A DNA stretch of 64,000 nt from Paraflavitalea sp. CAU 1676 (GTDB taxonomy: Bacteria > Bacteroidota > Bacteroidia > Chitinophagales > Chitinophagaceae). The stretch lies in assembly GCF_029223285.1 (NCBI RefSeq), contig NZ_JARHUJ010000004.1:1-64000 (forward strand), given 5' to 3'. Below the pieces are notes generated by a model. It had not been told where the DNA came from. It did not search any database and saw only the letters and a list, made by a program, of their open reading frames with translations. A program made the position numbers and the translations under genes. Position 1 is the first letter of the stretch, and each line of letters starts with the position of its first letter. This document shows, in pieces, positions 26,828 through 35,310 of this stretch.

Positions 26828-28720
26828 ATGCAAAAAGGAACTATACGGGTACAAACGGAGAATATTTTTCCCATCATTAAGAAATTCCTGTACAGCGACC
26901 ACGATATCTTCCTTCGTGAGCTGATCAGCAATGCGGTGGATGCCACACAGAAGTTGAAAACACTGTCTTCGATCGGTGAGGCGAAGGGGGAATTGGGCGA
27001 ATTGAAGATCGAAGTGAAGCTCGATGCTGCCAAAAAGACGATCACCATTTCCGATAGAGGGGTGGGTATGACAGCCGAGGAAGTTGAAAAATACATTAAC
27101 CAGGTAGCGTTCAGTGGTGCCGAAGAGTTTGTGAAGAAGTACAAAGGACAGAACGAGAACAACATTATTGGTAAGTTCGGTCTGGGCTTTTACTCGGCCT
27201 TCATGGTAAGTGATCGAGTAGAGATCTTCACCAAAAGCTTCCGCGATGGCGCACAGGCTGTTCGTTGGGAATGCGACGGCAGTCCCGAATACACACTCGA
27301 AGACACCGAAAAGGCAGACCGTGGAACGGACATCGTATTGCACATCAATGAAGAAAGCAAGGAGTTCCTGGAGGAGCAAAGGATAGAAGGCGTATTACGC
27401 CGTTTCTGCCGTTTCCTTCCTGTACCTATTTTCTACGAACCCAAGGCCGGTGAAGAAAAAAAGGAAGACAGCCCTGAGCCCGAGCAGATCAACAATGTTC
27501 AGCCAGCCTGGACCCGCAAGCCTTCTGAGCTTACCGCCGATGATTACCAGAACTTTTATAAGGAGCTTTATCCTTACCACGAGCCGCCGCTGTTCTGGAT
27601 CCATGTAAACGTGGATTATCCCTTTAATCTTACCGGCATATTGTATTTCCCCAAGATCAAACAGAGCTACGAGATCCAGAAAGATAAGATACAGTTATAC
27701 AGCAACCAGGTTTTTGTAACCGATGAAGTAAAGGATATCGTGCCCGAGTTCCTGATGTTGCTGCATGGTGTGATCGACTCTCCCGATATACCGCTCAACG
27801 TTAGCCGTAGCTACCTGCAGGGCGATCCCAATGTGAAGAAGATCAACAACCACATCACCAAGAAGGTGGCGGACAAGTTGGAAGAGATCTTCAATAAGGA
27901 GCGTCCTTCTTTCGAAGAAAAATGGGATAGCCTCGGCCTGTTCGTGAAGTATGGGATGATGACGGATGATAAGTTCCTGGAAAAGGGCAGCAAATTCCAC
28001 ATCTTCGAAGCTACCTCCGGCGACAGGAAGTTCTATACCCTGGAAGAACTTCGGTTGGCCACAGAGACCTTGCAAAAGAACAAAGACGGAAAGCTGGTTA
28101 TCGTCTACACTACGGATGCAGTACAGCAAGACGCCTATATCAAATCGGCAGAAGGAAAGGGATATATCGTCGTTAAAATGGATACGCTCGTTGATGCGGC
28201 GTTCCTGAATACGATGGAGCAAAAATGGAACGATGTTCATTTTACCCGGGTAGATGCCGACATCGTGGATAACCTGATCGACAAACAGGAGAATGTTGAG
28301 TCGGTACTCAGCAAAGACGATGAAGGTAAACTCAAGGATCTATTCAATATTCAACCAGCGAACTTACATGTAACCGTGGAAGTGAAGGGCCTGAGTACGG
28401 AAGCACCGCCGGTAGTCGCAACGCGCCCTGAGTTTATGCGTCGTATGAAAGATATGGCTGCCATGCAGGGGCCGATGGGAGCGTTCTACGCCAACATGCC
28501 CGATGAAGTAACCCTTACGGTAAATGGCAACCATCCTATCTACCAGCGGGTACTTGCCGAAGACAATAAGGAGAAACAATCCATGACAGTCCTCAACCTG
28601 GCAGATCTTGCGCTGCTGTCGCAGGGGCTGCTGAAAGGTGCCAATCTTACCAATTTCATCAACCGCAGTGTGGAACTGATGGGGGGCGAAAAGAAAGGAA
28701 GCACCATCCTGGAAGCTTAA
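26828..28720 (+). CDS. htpG: Molecular chaperone HtpG (Hsp90)
   Basis: A 630-residue Hsp90, the usual length. The N-terminal GHKL ATPase has ELISNAVDAT (N-box), DRGVGM and GKFGLGFYSAFMVSD; the middle domain (about 235-450) has NVSRSYLQGD with the catalytic Arg; the C-terminal dimer domain follows to 630. It is cytoplasmic and ATP-driven. A TTTCTTTG at 26789-26796, one base off the -7 consensus, may be its promoter. No CIRCE or sigma-32-like site was found. A terminator follows. Confidence 0.98.
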   Translation: MQKGTIRVQTENIFPIIKKFLYSDHDIFLRELISNAVDATQKLKTLSSIGEAKGELGELKIEVKLDAAKKTITISDRGVGMTAEEVEKYINQVAFSGAEEFVKKYKGQNENNIIGKFGLGFYSAFMVSDRVEIFTKSFRDGAQAVRWECDGSPEYTLEDTEKADRGTDIVLHINEESKEFLEEQRIEGVLRRFCRFLPVPIFYEPKAGEEKKEDSPEPEQINNVQPAWTRKPSELTADDYQNFYKELYPYHEPPLFWIHVNVDYPFNLTGILYFPKIKQSYEIQKDKIQLYSNQVFVTDEVKDIVPEFLMLLHGVIDSPDIPLNVSRSYLQGDPNVKKINNHITKKVADKLEEIFNKERPSFEEKWDSLGLFVKYGMMTDDKFLEKGSKFHIFEATSGDRKFYTLEELRLATETLQKNKDGKLVIVYTTDAVQQDAYIKSAEGKGYIVVKMDTLVDAAFLNTMEQKWNDVHFTRVDADIVDNLIDKQENVESVLSKDDEGKLKDLFNIQPANLHVTVEVKGLSTEAPPVVATRPEFMRRMKDMAAMQGPMGAFYANMPDEVTLTVNGNHPIYQRVLAEDNKEKQSMTVLNLADLALLSQGLLKGANLTNFINRSVELMGGEKKGSTILEA

Positions 28721-28757
28721 TATTACATAATGGGCTCGCAGAGCCCAATCGAATACC

Positions 28758-28793
28758 GGGGCTGACCTTAAAAAGGGCAGCCCTTTTTGTTTT
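28758..28793 (+). terminator. Terminator of htpG
   Basis: GGGCTG (28759-28764) pairs with CAGCCC (28778-28783), followed by TTTTTGTTTT; an alternative hairpin AAAAAGGG/CCCTTTTT sits inside. It lies 38 bases after the htpG stop. Confidence 0.82.
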
Positions 28794-28823
28794 AGGGATA
28801 CCAGCTACGGAAGCGGGCAACCG

Positions 28824-28969
28824 CCTGTGTTTCCGGCCTCCTTATTTCATCATCTTAGGGTCATCCTAGGGTCATCCTAGGGTTTTCCCAGGGTTAACTC
28901 AGGATATTTTGCCTGTCAGGACCCTGCAATAACCCTAAGTAGACCCTAAGATGAAGCCAGAAACACAGG
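28824..28969. repeat. Long nested imperfect palindrome with 11-base tandem repeats
   Basis: About 146 bases fold into one long hairpin. Outer arms CCTGTGTTTC (28824-28833) and GAAACACAGG (28960-28969) match perfectly over 10 bp; the next arms CATCTTAGGGTC (28851-28862) and GACCCTAAGATG (28942-28953) over 12 bp; then TAGGGTT/AACCCTA (28878-28884, 28931-28937), CAGGGT/ACCCTG (28889-28894, 28921-28926) and CAGG/CCTG near the tip. The left arm contains TAGGGTCATCC twice in tandem (28856-28877). It lies in the gap between convergent htpG and recJ. It has no T-run like a terminator and does not code. It could be a MITE-like or REP-like element or a structured RNA; its kind is unknown. The rest of 28721-29103 shows only the htpG terminator. 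Confidence 0.8.
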
Positions 28970-29103
28970 TATAACAATCAGCTAATCCTGGCTTTTTGCC
29001 AAAATAAGTGAGGGCGGCTCCGGAAGGGCAGCCCAGAATATTCCATGATTTGCAAACTTTCGGTTGGAAACTGGACGGGAATTATGTGAGCCCATCCCGC
29101 AGG

Positions 29104-30810
29104 TCAGGATTCTGAAAGCCTGAAGTCAATCACTTTCAATTGTAGATGTTTTTCATCATTCCAGACATTTTCTTCCAGGGTAAATACCACATCGAGTGGT
29201 TTCTGCTCCTGGAGCAGGTAGAACTTCCTGGCCATATTAAACCCTATTCCGTTAAACAGGATATTTTCCTGGCGGAGGGAAAACTTGATGTGGTTATCCT
29301 TTACTACCCTCGAATAGCCGCTATTCATCACATTTTTCGTTACCCATACCGGTTTTGAGTTATCCGGTCCGAATGGTTCCATTTGATGAATGATGTTGTA
29401 AAAGGGCTGCTTGAGGTCCCGGAAGGGAATTTCTCCATCGATAATGATCTCCGGCACCAGCAGTTCGGGGGTAATGGTGGCTGCCACGACCTCTTCGAAC
29501 CGGGCGCGGAATGCTTCTACGTTGCCGGGCTCCATGGTCATACCGGCTGCATAGAAGTGTCCGCCATAACCCAGCAACAGGTCTTTACATTGGTGTATGG
29601 CTTCGTAAACATTAAACCCCGCTACGCTTCGCGCCGATCCGGCAACATATTCGCCCGATTGGGTCAGTACGATGGTGGGTCTATAATAATGGTCTATAAG
29701 GCGGGAGGCCACGATGCCCACAACGCCCTTATGCCAATGAGGCTGGTATATAACGGTAGATTTGCGTGCGCGAAGTGCTTCATTCCCCTCGAGCAGGGCG
29801 AGTGCTTCATCGGTGATATTCTTATCAGCTTCTTTACGGTTGGTATTGTCGGAATGGAGCATTTCCGCAAACTGATGCGCTTCCTGCTGGCTGGCGGCGA
29901 TGAACATCTGCACGGCTTTCCTGGCATCATCCATACGCCCGGCCGCATTTACCCGCGGGGCGATCATAAAGACAAGACTATTAATGAATAAGGCCGATTC
30001 CAGTTTGCTCAATTCCTTTAGTGCGCTGATGCCGTAATTGGGGCGCTCATTGGCTTTTTTCAAGCCATAAAAGGCCAGAATACGGTTTTCACCGGTCATG
30101 GGCACTATATCTGCGGCGATGGCGGTGGCCACCAGATCGAGGTACTCTTCGGCTTCAGCAGAAGGAAGATCCATCCGCTCTGTGAGGGCGGCTATTAGTT
30201 TAAAGCCAACCCCGCAGCCGCACAACTCCTTGTAAGGATACTGGCAGTCGGGTTGTTTGGGGTTGAGGATGGCTACAGCTGGTGGTAATACGGCGTCGGG
30301 GGTGTGGTGATCGCACACCACAAAATCGATCCCCAATTCGCGGGCGTAACTGATCAGGTCGACCGATTTAATGCCGCAATCGAGTGAGATGATCAGGGAA
30401 AATCCTTCGTCGCGTGCAAAGTCGATTCCCTGTTTGGAAATGCCGTAGCCTTCCCTGTACCTGTGGGGAATGTAGAAATCGATCCGGGATGGCTCATAAT
30501 GTTTTTGCAGAAAGCTGAACATGCATGAAACCGAGGTGATGCCATCGACATCGTAATCTCCAAACACCAGGATTTTCTCCTGCCGGTCGAATGCCTGCAG
30601 GATGCGGTCAACCGCTTTTTCCATATCCTTCATCAACCAGGGGGCGTGAAGGTCTGTCAACTGAGGACGAAAGTATTTTTTTGCTTCTGAAAAATCTTCG
30701 ATCTCTCGCTGTATCAACACTTTACAGAGGGTGGGGTGTATTTTTAGCGACTCATACAAAGACTTTACTTTCAATTCATCCGCCGCAAGTATGTTCCATC
30801 TTTTCTGCAT
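29104..30810 (-). CDS. recJ: Single-stranded-DNA-specific exonuclease RecJ
   Basis: A 568-residue 5'-3' ssDNA exonuclease for recombination and mismatch repair. The DHH domain has VFGDYDVDGITS (motif I, around residue 80), SLDCGIKS, CDHHTPD (the DHH motif) and the DHHA1 domain with GGHFYAAGMTM; a C-terminal OB-like domain follows. Length and order match the family. It is 120 bases downstream of the polyprenyl synthase gene on the same strand. The gap contains no clear promoter, so read-through is possible. Confidence 0.97.
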   Translation of the reverse strand: MQKRWNILAADELKVKSLYESLKIHPTLCKVLIQREIEDFSEAKKYFRPQLTDLHAPWLMKDMEKAVDRILQAFDRQEKILVFGDYDVDGITSVSCMFSFLQKHYEPSRIDFYIPHRYREGYGISKQGIDFARDEGFSLIISLDCGIKSVDLISYARELGIDFVVCDHHTPDAVLPPAVAILNPKQPDCQYPYKELCGCGVGFKLIAALTERMDLPSAEAEEYLDLVATAIAADIVPMTGENRILAFYGLKKANERPNYGISALKELSKLESALFINSLVFMIAPRVNAAGRMDDARKAVQMFIAASQQEAHQFAEMLHSDNTNRKEADKNITDEALALLEGNEALRARKSTVIYQPHWHKGVVGIVASRLIDHYYRPTIVLTQSGEYVAGSARSVAGFNVYEAIHQCKDLLLGYGGHFYAAGMTMEPGNVEAFRARFEEVVAATITPELLVPEIIIDGEIPFRDLKQPFYNIIHQMEPFGPDNSKPVWVTKNVMNSGYSRVVKDNHIKFSLRQENILFNGIGFNMARKFYLLQEQKPLDVVFTLEENVWNDEKHLQLKVIDFRLSES

Positions 30811-30932
30811 GGTGTCAATTAGCTATAAGTTGAGACCGCCAAGCGGTAGATAAATGTAGAGAAAGCTGTAAGTAACTACCGATCCCAATGCTTGCAGCAC
30901 GGCCGGTTTGAAGGGCAGGCTGTCGTGCAGGA

Positions 30933-31895
30933 TCAGAATTTTCTATCCGTCGTAAACCTGACCAGTTCTTCCAGGCCCTGTTGCACTTCGGGGTTTTTAA
31001 ATTCCTGTAATATACTCAAAGCCTCGTCACGGTAAGCAAACATCTTTTGTTCGGTGTACTCTATGCCGCCTGTTCGTTTAACGGTATCGATAACCTCCTG
31101 AACCTTTTCGGCATCCTTATTGTGATTTTTGATAATGTAAATGAGCCGCCTGCGGGTGGTGGCATCAGAATTGTTAAGGGTGTATATAAGAGGCAGGGTG
31201 AGCTTTTTTTCTTTGATATCGTTGCCGGTAGGTTTGCCGATGGAGTCGCTTCCATAATCAAACAGATCGTCTTTGATCTGAAAGGCGATCCCCACCTTTT
31301 CACCAAAAAGTCGCATCTTTTCGGTGATCGTTTCATTTTGAGTGACCGACCAGGCGCCGGCGGCACAGGCCGAAGCGAGCAGGGAAGCCGTTTTACCGGT
31401 AATGATCTCAAAATAGATATCTTCTTTGAGGTTCAGCGTCCGGGACTTTTCGAGTTGCAGTAACTCTCCTTCGCTCATTTTTCGAATGGCGTCCGAAAGT
31501 ATCTGGAGGATCCTGAAATCATTGTGATCGAGGGATAGCAACATACCTTTCGCCAGGAGGTAATCGCCCACCAGTACTGAGATTTTCGTTTTCCAGAGCG
31601 CATAGGTTGAAAAAAAGCCCCTGCGTTCCAGGGACTCATCCACCACATCATCGTGTACCAGCGTTGCAGTGTGGAGTAGTTCCACCAGTGACGCAGCCCG
31701 ATAGGAGGAAGGTGAAACAGGTCCGCATAGTTTGGCGGAAAGCAGCACGAACATGGGGCGCAGTTGCTTGCCTTTCCGGTTTACTATGAAGCGCATGATG
31801 CGGTCCAGTAAAGGCGTTTGGCTTTTGACTGCTTCCCGGAATTGTTTCTCAAATTCAGCTAATTCGTCGCGTAGTATAGCCTGTGATAATTTCAT
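30933..31895 (-). CDS. Long-chain trans-polyprenyl diphosphate synthase
   Basis: A 320-residue trans-prenyltransferase. KGKQLRPM (41-48), the first Asp-rich motif DDVVD (82-86) and the second DDLFDYGSD (about 212) bind Mg-diphosphate; GKTASLLASACAAGA is also typical. It adds isopentenyl diphosphate units to give the C35 or C40 chain for menaquinone. Small residues before the first Asp-rich motif suggest a long product, but chain length cannot be fixed by reading. It is probably expressed ahead of recJ. Confidence 0.9.
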   Translation of the reverse strand: MKLSQAILRDELAEFEKQFREAVKSQTPLLDRIMRFIVNRKGKQLRPMFVLLSAKLCGPVSPSSYRAASLVELLHTATLVHDDVVDESLERRGFFSTYALWKTKISVLVGDYLLAKGMLLSLDHNDFRILQILSDAIRKMSEGELLQLEKSRTLNLKEDIYFEIITGKTASLLASACAAGAWSVTQNETITEKMRLFGEKVGIAFQIKDDLFDYGSDSIGKPTGNDIKEKKLTLPLIYTLNNSDATTRRRLIYIIKNHNKDAEKVQEVIDTVKRTGGIEYTEQKMFAYRDEALSILQEFKNPEVQQGLEELVRFTTDRKF

Positions 31896-32021
31896 TTAGT
31901 CCAAAAAGGAACGGCAAATTACTATTTTACTTTGTAAGTGAGACAGTAAATTGGTCCTACATATAGGAGTCTTATTGAATGATTGACAGCAAGATAATGG
32001 GCGCAACGTTAGCTAAAAAAA

Positions 32022-32052
32022 TTTGGTATTTAGTTTTCAATTAATATTTTTG
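32022..32052 (+). promoter_or_regulatory. Consensus promoter of the OmpA gene
   Basis: TTTG (32022-32025), 19 bases, TATTTTTG (32045-32052): the full Bacteroidota consensus with ideal spacing. It predicts a leader of about 45 bases before 32102. Confidence 0.82.
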
Positions 32053-32101
32053 TGACTAATTTGGACATTGGTTTTCTTAATCCTTCACATAAACTTTAGT
32101 T

Positions 32102-33769
32102 ATGGCAAGCAAAAAGTACACAGGTCTGTTTGGCTTACTATGCCTGCTCACGTCTGGCGCGTTTGCTCAAATAGGCGGCAGCTACGATGTACAGGATTCC
32201 TCTGTAATACCATCAAAAAGATTACCTCAGCACAGTGAATTTATGGCTAACAATTACCCGTTCCCGGCCAAGCCCAGGAATAGTTGGGAAATTGGTATTA
32301 AAGGCGGCCTCGCCAATGTAATCGGTGACGTGCGTTCACGTTTCGGTTGGGGCGCTGGTTTACACGTTCGTAAAGCACTGGGTTATGTATTCTCTTTGCG
32401 TGGAGATTTCAACTATCTGAATACAAAGGGTATGAACTTCCAGGCATCACACAATTATCAGAACAATCCAGCTTGGAACGCATATCCAAGGCCAGTTGCT
32501 GGTGGACCTCAGCACGTGTTCTACAACTACAAGACAAATATCTATGATGCGAGCTTGCAGGCTGTATTCACTTTGAATAACATCCGCTTTCATCGCGCCA
32601 AATCCGGATTCAATGTTTATGCATTTGCCGGTCTTGGTGGTACAGTGTTTGACGCAAAAGTTGACGCATTGGACGCGAACGGCGCTAATTACAGTGCCCT
32701 GTTCACCCAGGTGTATAACAAGTATGCACCTACCAGCTTCCCTTACAAAGACCGTAAAGACATCCGCAGCGATCTGAAAGACGGTATGGATGGCGATTAC
32801 GAAACTGAAGCTCAAGAAGATAACGGCCAGGCTAAGCTGTTCGGCGAACCTTTCCGTCCCAACCTGAACTTTGGTCTCGGTATGCAATTCAAGCTCAGCA
32901 AAAAACTGAGCCTCGGAATCGAGGATAAGGTTACACTGCCCAAAACCGACCTGCTCGATGGTCAGCAATGGCAAGAGAATGGAATCGCAGCTACTGCCCA
33001 AACAAGGGACATGGACCTGTATAATTTCTTCTCTGTTGGTCTGAACTTCGCAATCGGTGGCAGCAAAGCTGTTGAGCCCCTCTGGTGGTTGAATCCCCTG
33101 GATTACGCTTACAACGAGATCAACAAACCTCGTCACATGAAGCTCCCCAAGCCGATCCTGGATGATTCCGACGGCGACGGTGTTACCGATCAATTTGACA
33201 ACGAACCAAATACTCCTGCAGGTGCTCCTGTTGACGTTCGTGGTGTAAGCCGCGATACTGATGGCGATGGCGTTCCTGATTACAAGGATAAAGAACTGGT
33301 TACTCCTACTCAGTGCCAGCCTGTTGATGCTGATGGCGTTGGTAAATGTCCTCCTCCTGCATGCTGCGATGAGCTCGCACGCAGACTGGACAGCCTTGGT
33401 CCGATCAGCCGTTGCAACATCGGCAGCCTGCCAAGCGTAACCTTCAAAGGCAAATCTGTAACCCTGAGCAACGATGCGAAAGCCCTGCTGGCCAGCGCTG
33501 CTCAACAGATCCGCAACAACCCTGCTTGTAAGATCGCTGTAGTAGGCTACTGCTCTACTAACAAGTCTGAACAGCAGCTCAGCTGGGATCGTGTTAACTC
33601 AGTTATCACTTACCTGGTTGAAAAAGAAGGTATTAGCTCAGATCGTTTCATCTTCAAGTATGGTGAAACAGGTGGTGAGTGCACTACCGTTGATCTGCGC
33701 GACGGAACTGGCGAAGAAGGTCCTAACACAGTACCTGCTCCGCACCCGAACTTACGCCGCAGAGGATAG
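32102..33769 (+). CDS. OmpA-family protein with thrombospondin-3 repeats
   Basis: A 555-residue outer-membrane protein. After the signal peptide (1-22, SGAFAQ) comes a beta-barrel (about 55-330), then Ca-binding thrombospondin type 3 motifs (DSDGDGVTDQFDNEP and DTDGDGVPDYKD, about 358-395), a Cys-rich linker (CPPPACCDEL), and a C-terminal OmpA-like domain (about 430-540) that anchors peptidoglycan; the strand-helix LSWDRVNSVITYL is recognisable. Abundant structural porin-like proteins of this type are common in the phylum. The consensus promoter and strong terminator suggest high expression. The OmpA domain is shorter and less conserved than usual. Confidence 0.9.
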   Translation: MASKKYTGLFGLLCLLTSGAFAQIGGSYDVQDSSVIPSKRLPQHSEFMANNYPFPAKPRNSWEIGIKGGLANVIGDVRSRFGWGAGLHVRKALGYVFSLRGDFNYLNTKGMNFQASHNYQNNPAWNAYPRPVAGGPQHVFYNYKTNIYDASLQAVFTLNNIRFHRAKSGFNVYAFAGLGGTVFDAKVDALDANGANYSALFTQVYNKYAPTSFPYKDRKDIRSDLKDGMDGDYETEAQEDNGQAKLFGEPFRPNLNFGLGMQFKLSKKLSLGIEDKVTLPKTDLLDGQQWQENGIAATAQTRDMDLYNFFSVGLNFAIGGSKAVEPLWWLNPLDYAYNEINKPRHMKLPKPILDDSDGDGVTDQFDNEPNTPAGAPVDVRGVSRDTDGDGVPDYKDKELVTPTQCQPVDADGVGKCPPPACCDELARRLDSLGPISRCNIGSLPSVTFKGKSVTLSNDAKALLASAAQQIRNNPACKIAVVGYCSTNKSEQQLSWDRVNSVITYLVEKEGISSDRFIFKYGETGGECTTVDLRDGTGEEGPNTVPAPHPNLRRRG

Positions 33770-33797
33770 TACTTTTGCTGTCAACTCTATAATATAT

Positions 33798-33831
33798 AAC
33801 CCCTCCTTGTTCTAAGGAGGGGTTTTATATT
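33798..33831 (+). terminator. Terminator of the OmpA gene
   Basis: An 11-bp perfect stem (AACCCCTCCTT at 33798-33808 with its complement at 33814-33824), a 5-base loop, then TTATATTTA. Confidence 0.93.
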
Positions 33832-33892
33832 TATCTTAACGAACGGAATAGACCCATTTTACATTCCTTTCCTATTATTGCACCTAATACCT

Positions 33893-33900
33893 TAACTTTG
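33893..33900 (+). promoter_or_regulatory. -7 element of bamD
   Basis: TAACTTTG matches TAnnTTTG and ends 9 bases before the ATG at 33910, so the bamD mRNA should have almost no leader. TTTC at 33868-33871 is a poor -33. Confidence 0.55.
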
Positions 33901-33909
33901 CCCACCTTT

Positions 33910-34737
33910 ATGAAGTCAGCATTTTTGATTGTATTTTTCGCGTTGGGACTTGCTTCCTGCTCAAAGTTTGCTAAAGTGCAGAAAAGCAATGACTATGACT
34001 ACAAACTGCGTATGGCGGAGAAGTACTACGTTGCCAAGAAATACAATTATGCCAAGCAACTTTATGAAGAGCTGTTTCCGTTGATGAAGGGACAGCCACA
34101 GTTTGAAGATCTATTTTATAAGTTTGCGTATTGTTCTTATTATCTTCATGATTGGATGAATGCTGAAAACCTGTTCAAACAGTTTGTGGAAGTATTTCCC
34201 AACAGCCCCAAGGCAGAAGAAATGGATTATATGAGGGCTTATACCTATTACAGGCAGTCGCCTAAGGTAGCGCTGGACCAAACCACCACCGAAAAGACCA
34301 TTGGTTTGATGCAGACTTTCATTAATACACACCCTGGTTCGACCCGCATTAAAGAAGCGGGCGAGATCATTGATAAGTGCAGGCTGAAACTGGAGGCGAA
34401 AGAGTTGCTGAGCGCAGAGTTATATTATAATATGGGTAAATACCGTGCTGCGGCTATTGCCTATACCAGCCTGATGAACGGTTATCCGGATTCTCAAAAG
34501 AGTGACCAGTATAAGTTCCAGATCATTAAATCCTATTACCTCTTTGCTTCCAACAGTATAGATGAAAAGAAGCCAGCGAGGTTTGAACAGGTAGTTACAG
34601 AATGTAACGATTTTGCCGACCGGTTTCCGGACAGCAAACTAATTAAGGATGTGGAGCGTTATTCTTCTTTGTCTCAGAACAATATTAAAGAAATCAGTAA
34701 AGTCAACAATAATGAGCAAGTTAAGACGACAAATTAG
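33910..34737 (+). CDS. bamD: Outer-membrane assembly lipoprotein BamD
   Basis: A 275-residue lipoprotein of the BAM complex, which inserts beta-barrels in the outer membrane. The lipobox is LASC (Cys about residue 17), followed by TPR-like helical repeats: YYVAKKYNYAKQLYEELF, YYLHDWMNAENLFKQFVEVFPNSP and MGKYRAAAIAYTSLMNGYPDS. The ATG at 33910 is used, since the TTG at 33898 lies within the promoter element. It overlaps rpoZ by 26 bases, so the two are co-translated. Confidence 0.93.
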   Translation: MKSAFLIVFFALGLASCSKFAKVQKSNDYDYKLRMAEKYYVAKKYNYAKQLYEELFPLMKGQPQFEDLFYKFAYCSYYLHDWMNAENLFKQFVEVFPNSPKAEEMDYMRAYTYYRQSPKVALDQTTTEKTIGLMQTFINTHPGSTRIKEAGEIIDKCRLKLEAKELLSAELYYNMGKYRAAAIAYTSLMNGYPDSQKSDQYKFQIIKSYYLFASNSIDEKKPARFEQVVTECNDFADRFPDSKLIKDVERYSSLSQNNIKEISKVNNNEQVKTTN

Positions 34738-35053
34738 CGCTAACACCGCTAACACGGCGGAAACCAAAGATCTGAACGTGATCAAAGGCAAAACCGGTAA
34801 TGTATACGAATCCATTGCCATCATTGCCAAGCGCGCTAACCAGATCAATATTTCCCTGAAGGAAGAGTTGCACAACAAGCTGGAAGAGTTTGCCAGCCAT
34901 ACTGATAGCCTGGAAGAGATACACGAAAATAAAGAGCAGATCGAGATCTCCAGGGCCTATGAGCGCATGCCCAACCCATCCTTGCTTGCTACCCAGGAGT
35001 TCCTGGACGACAAGATCTACTACCGTAAGAATGAAGACGATCTGTTTAGCTAG
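34712..35053 (+). CDS. rpoZ: DNA-directed RNA polymerase omega subunit
   Basis: A 113-residue omega/Rpb6-family protein of the Bacteroidota type. NVYESIAIIAKRANQIN (about residues 30-46) is the conserved helix that binds the beta' subunit. The start at 34712 begins MSKLRRQISANTANTAETKD and overlaps bamD by 26 bases in another frame; an earlier in-frame start at 34649 would lie deep in bamD and is unlikely. A terminator follows at 35078, so bamD-rpoZ is one transcript. Confidence 0.92.
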   Translation: MSKLRRQISANTANTAETKDLNVIKGKTGNVYESIAIIAKRANQINISLKEELHNKLEEFASHTDSLEEIHENKEQIEISRAYERMPNPSLLATQEFLDDKIYYRKNEDDLFS

Positions 35054-35077
35054 TCAGGATCAGTAATAATATTCACA

Positions 35078-35110
35078 AGCGATAGGACCTTCCTGTCGCT
35101 TTTTGTTTTT
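35078..35110 (+). terminator. Terminator of bamD-rpoZ
   Basis: AGCGATAGG (35078-35086) pairs with CCTGTCGCT (35092-35100) with one G-T pair, then TTTTGTTTTT. Confidence 0.9.
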
Positions 35111-35248
35111 GCATGCCAGACCGGCGCCATTATCTGCTACCCGCTACCGGTTGATCCGGAAAGCAACACGATTTCCGGTACTGTAGAATTCTTGGTAGGC
35201 TGCACCGGCTTCTTGCGCAAAACTTCCTGCTAAATGCGGATTTATAAA

Positions 35249-35256
35249 TAGATTTG
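35249..35256 (+). promoter_or_regulatory. -7 element of the coaBC operon
   Basis: TAGATTTG matches TAnnTTTG, 54 bases before the coaBC ATG, so coaBC has its own promoter after the bamD-rpoZ terminator. No good -33 was found. Confidence 0.55.
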
Positions 35257-35310
35257 AGCACCGACCGCGAACTCCGTCACCCTCAAGCTGTTCAAACGAA
35301 ACCTATCAAC

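Noticed and set aside
28856-28884. TAGGGTC repeats as a CRISPR array or telomere-like repeat
   Set aside because: Only two tandem 11-base units without spacers, and they are part of a palindrome.
32447-33505. 352-codon open frame antisense to the OmpA gene
   Set aside because: No domain likeness; the OmpA frame has promoter, signal peptide and terminator.
34649-34711. Longer start for rpoZ inside bamD
   Set aside because: The added 21 residues are unconserved; the known family begins near MSKLRRQ.
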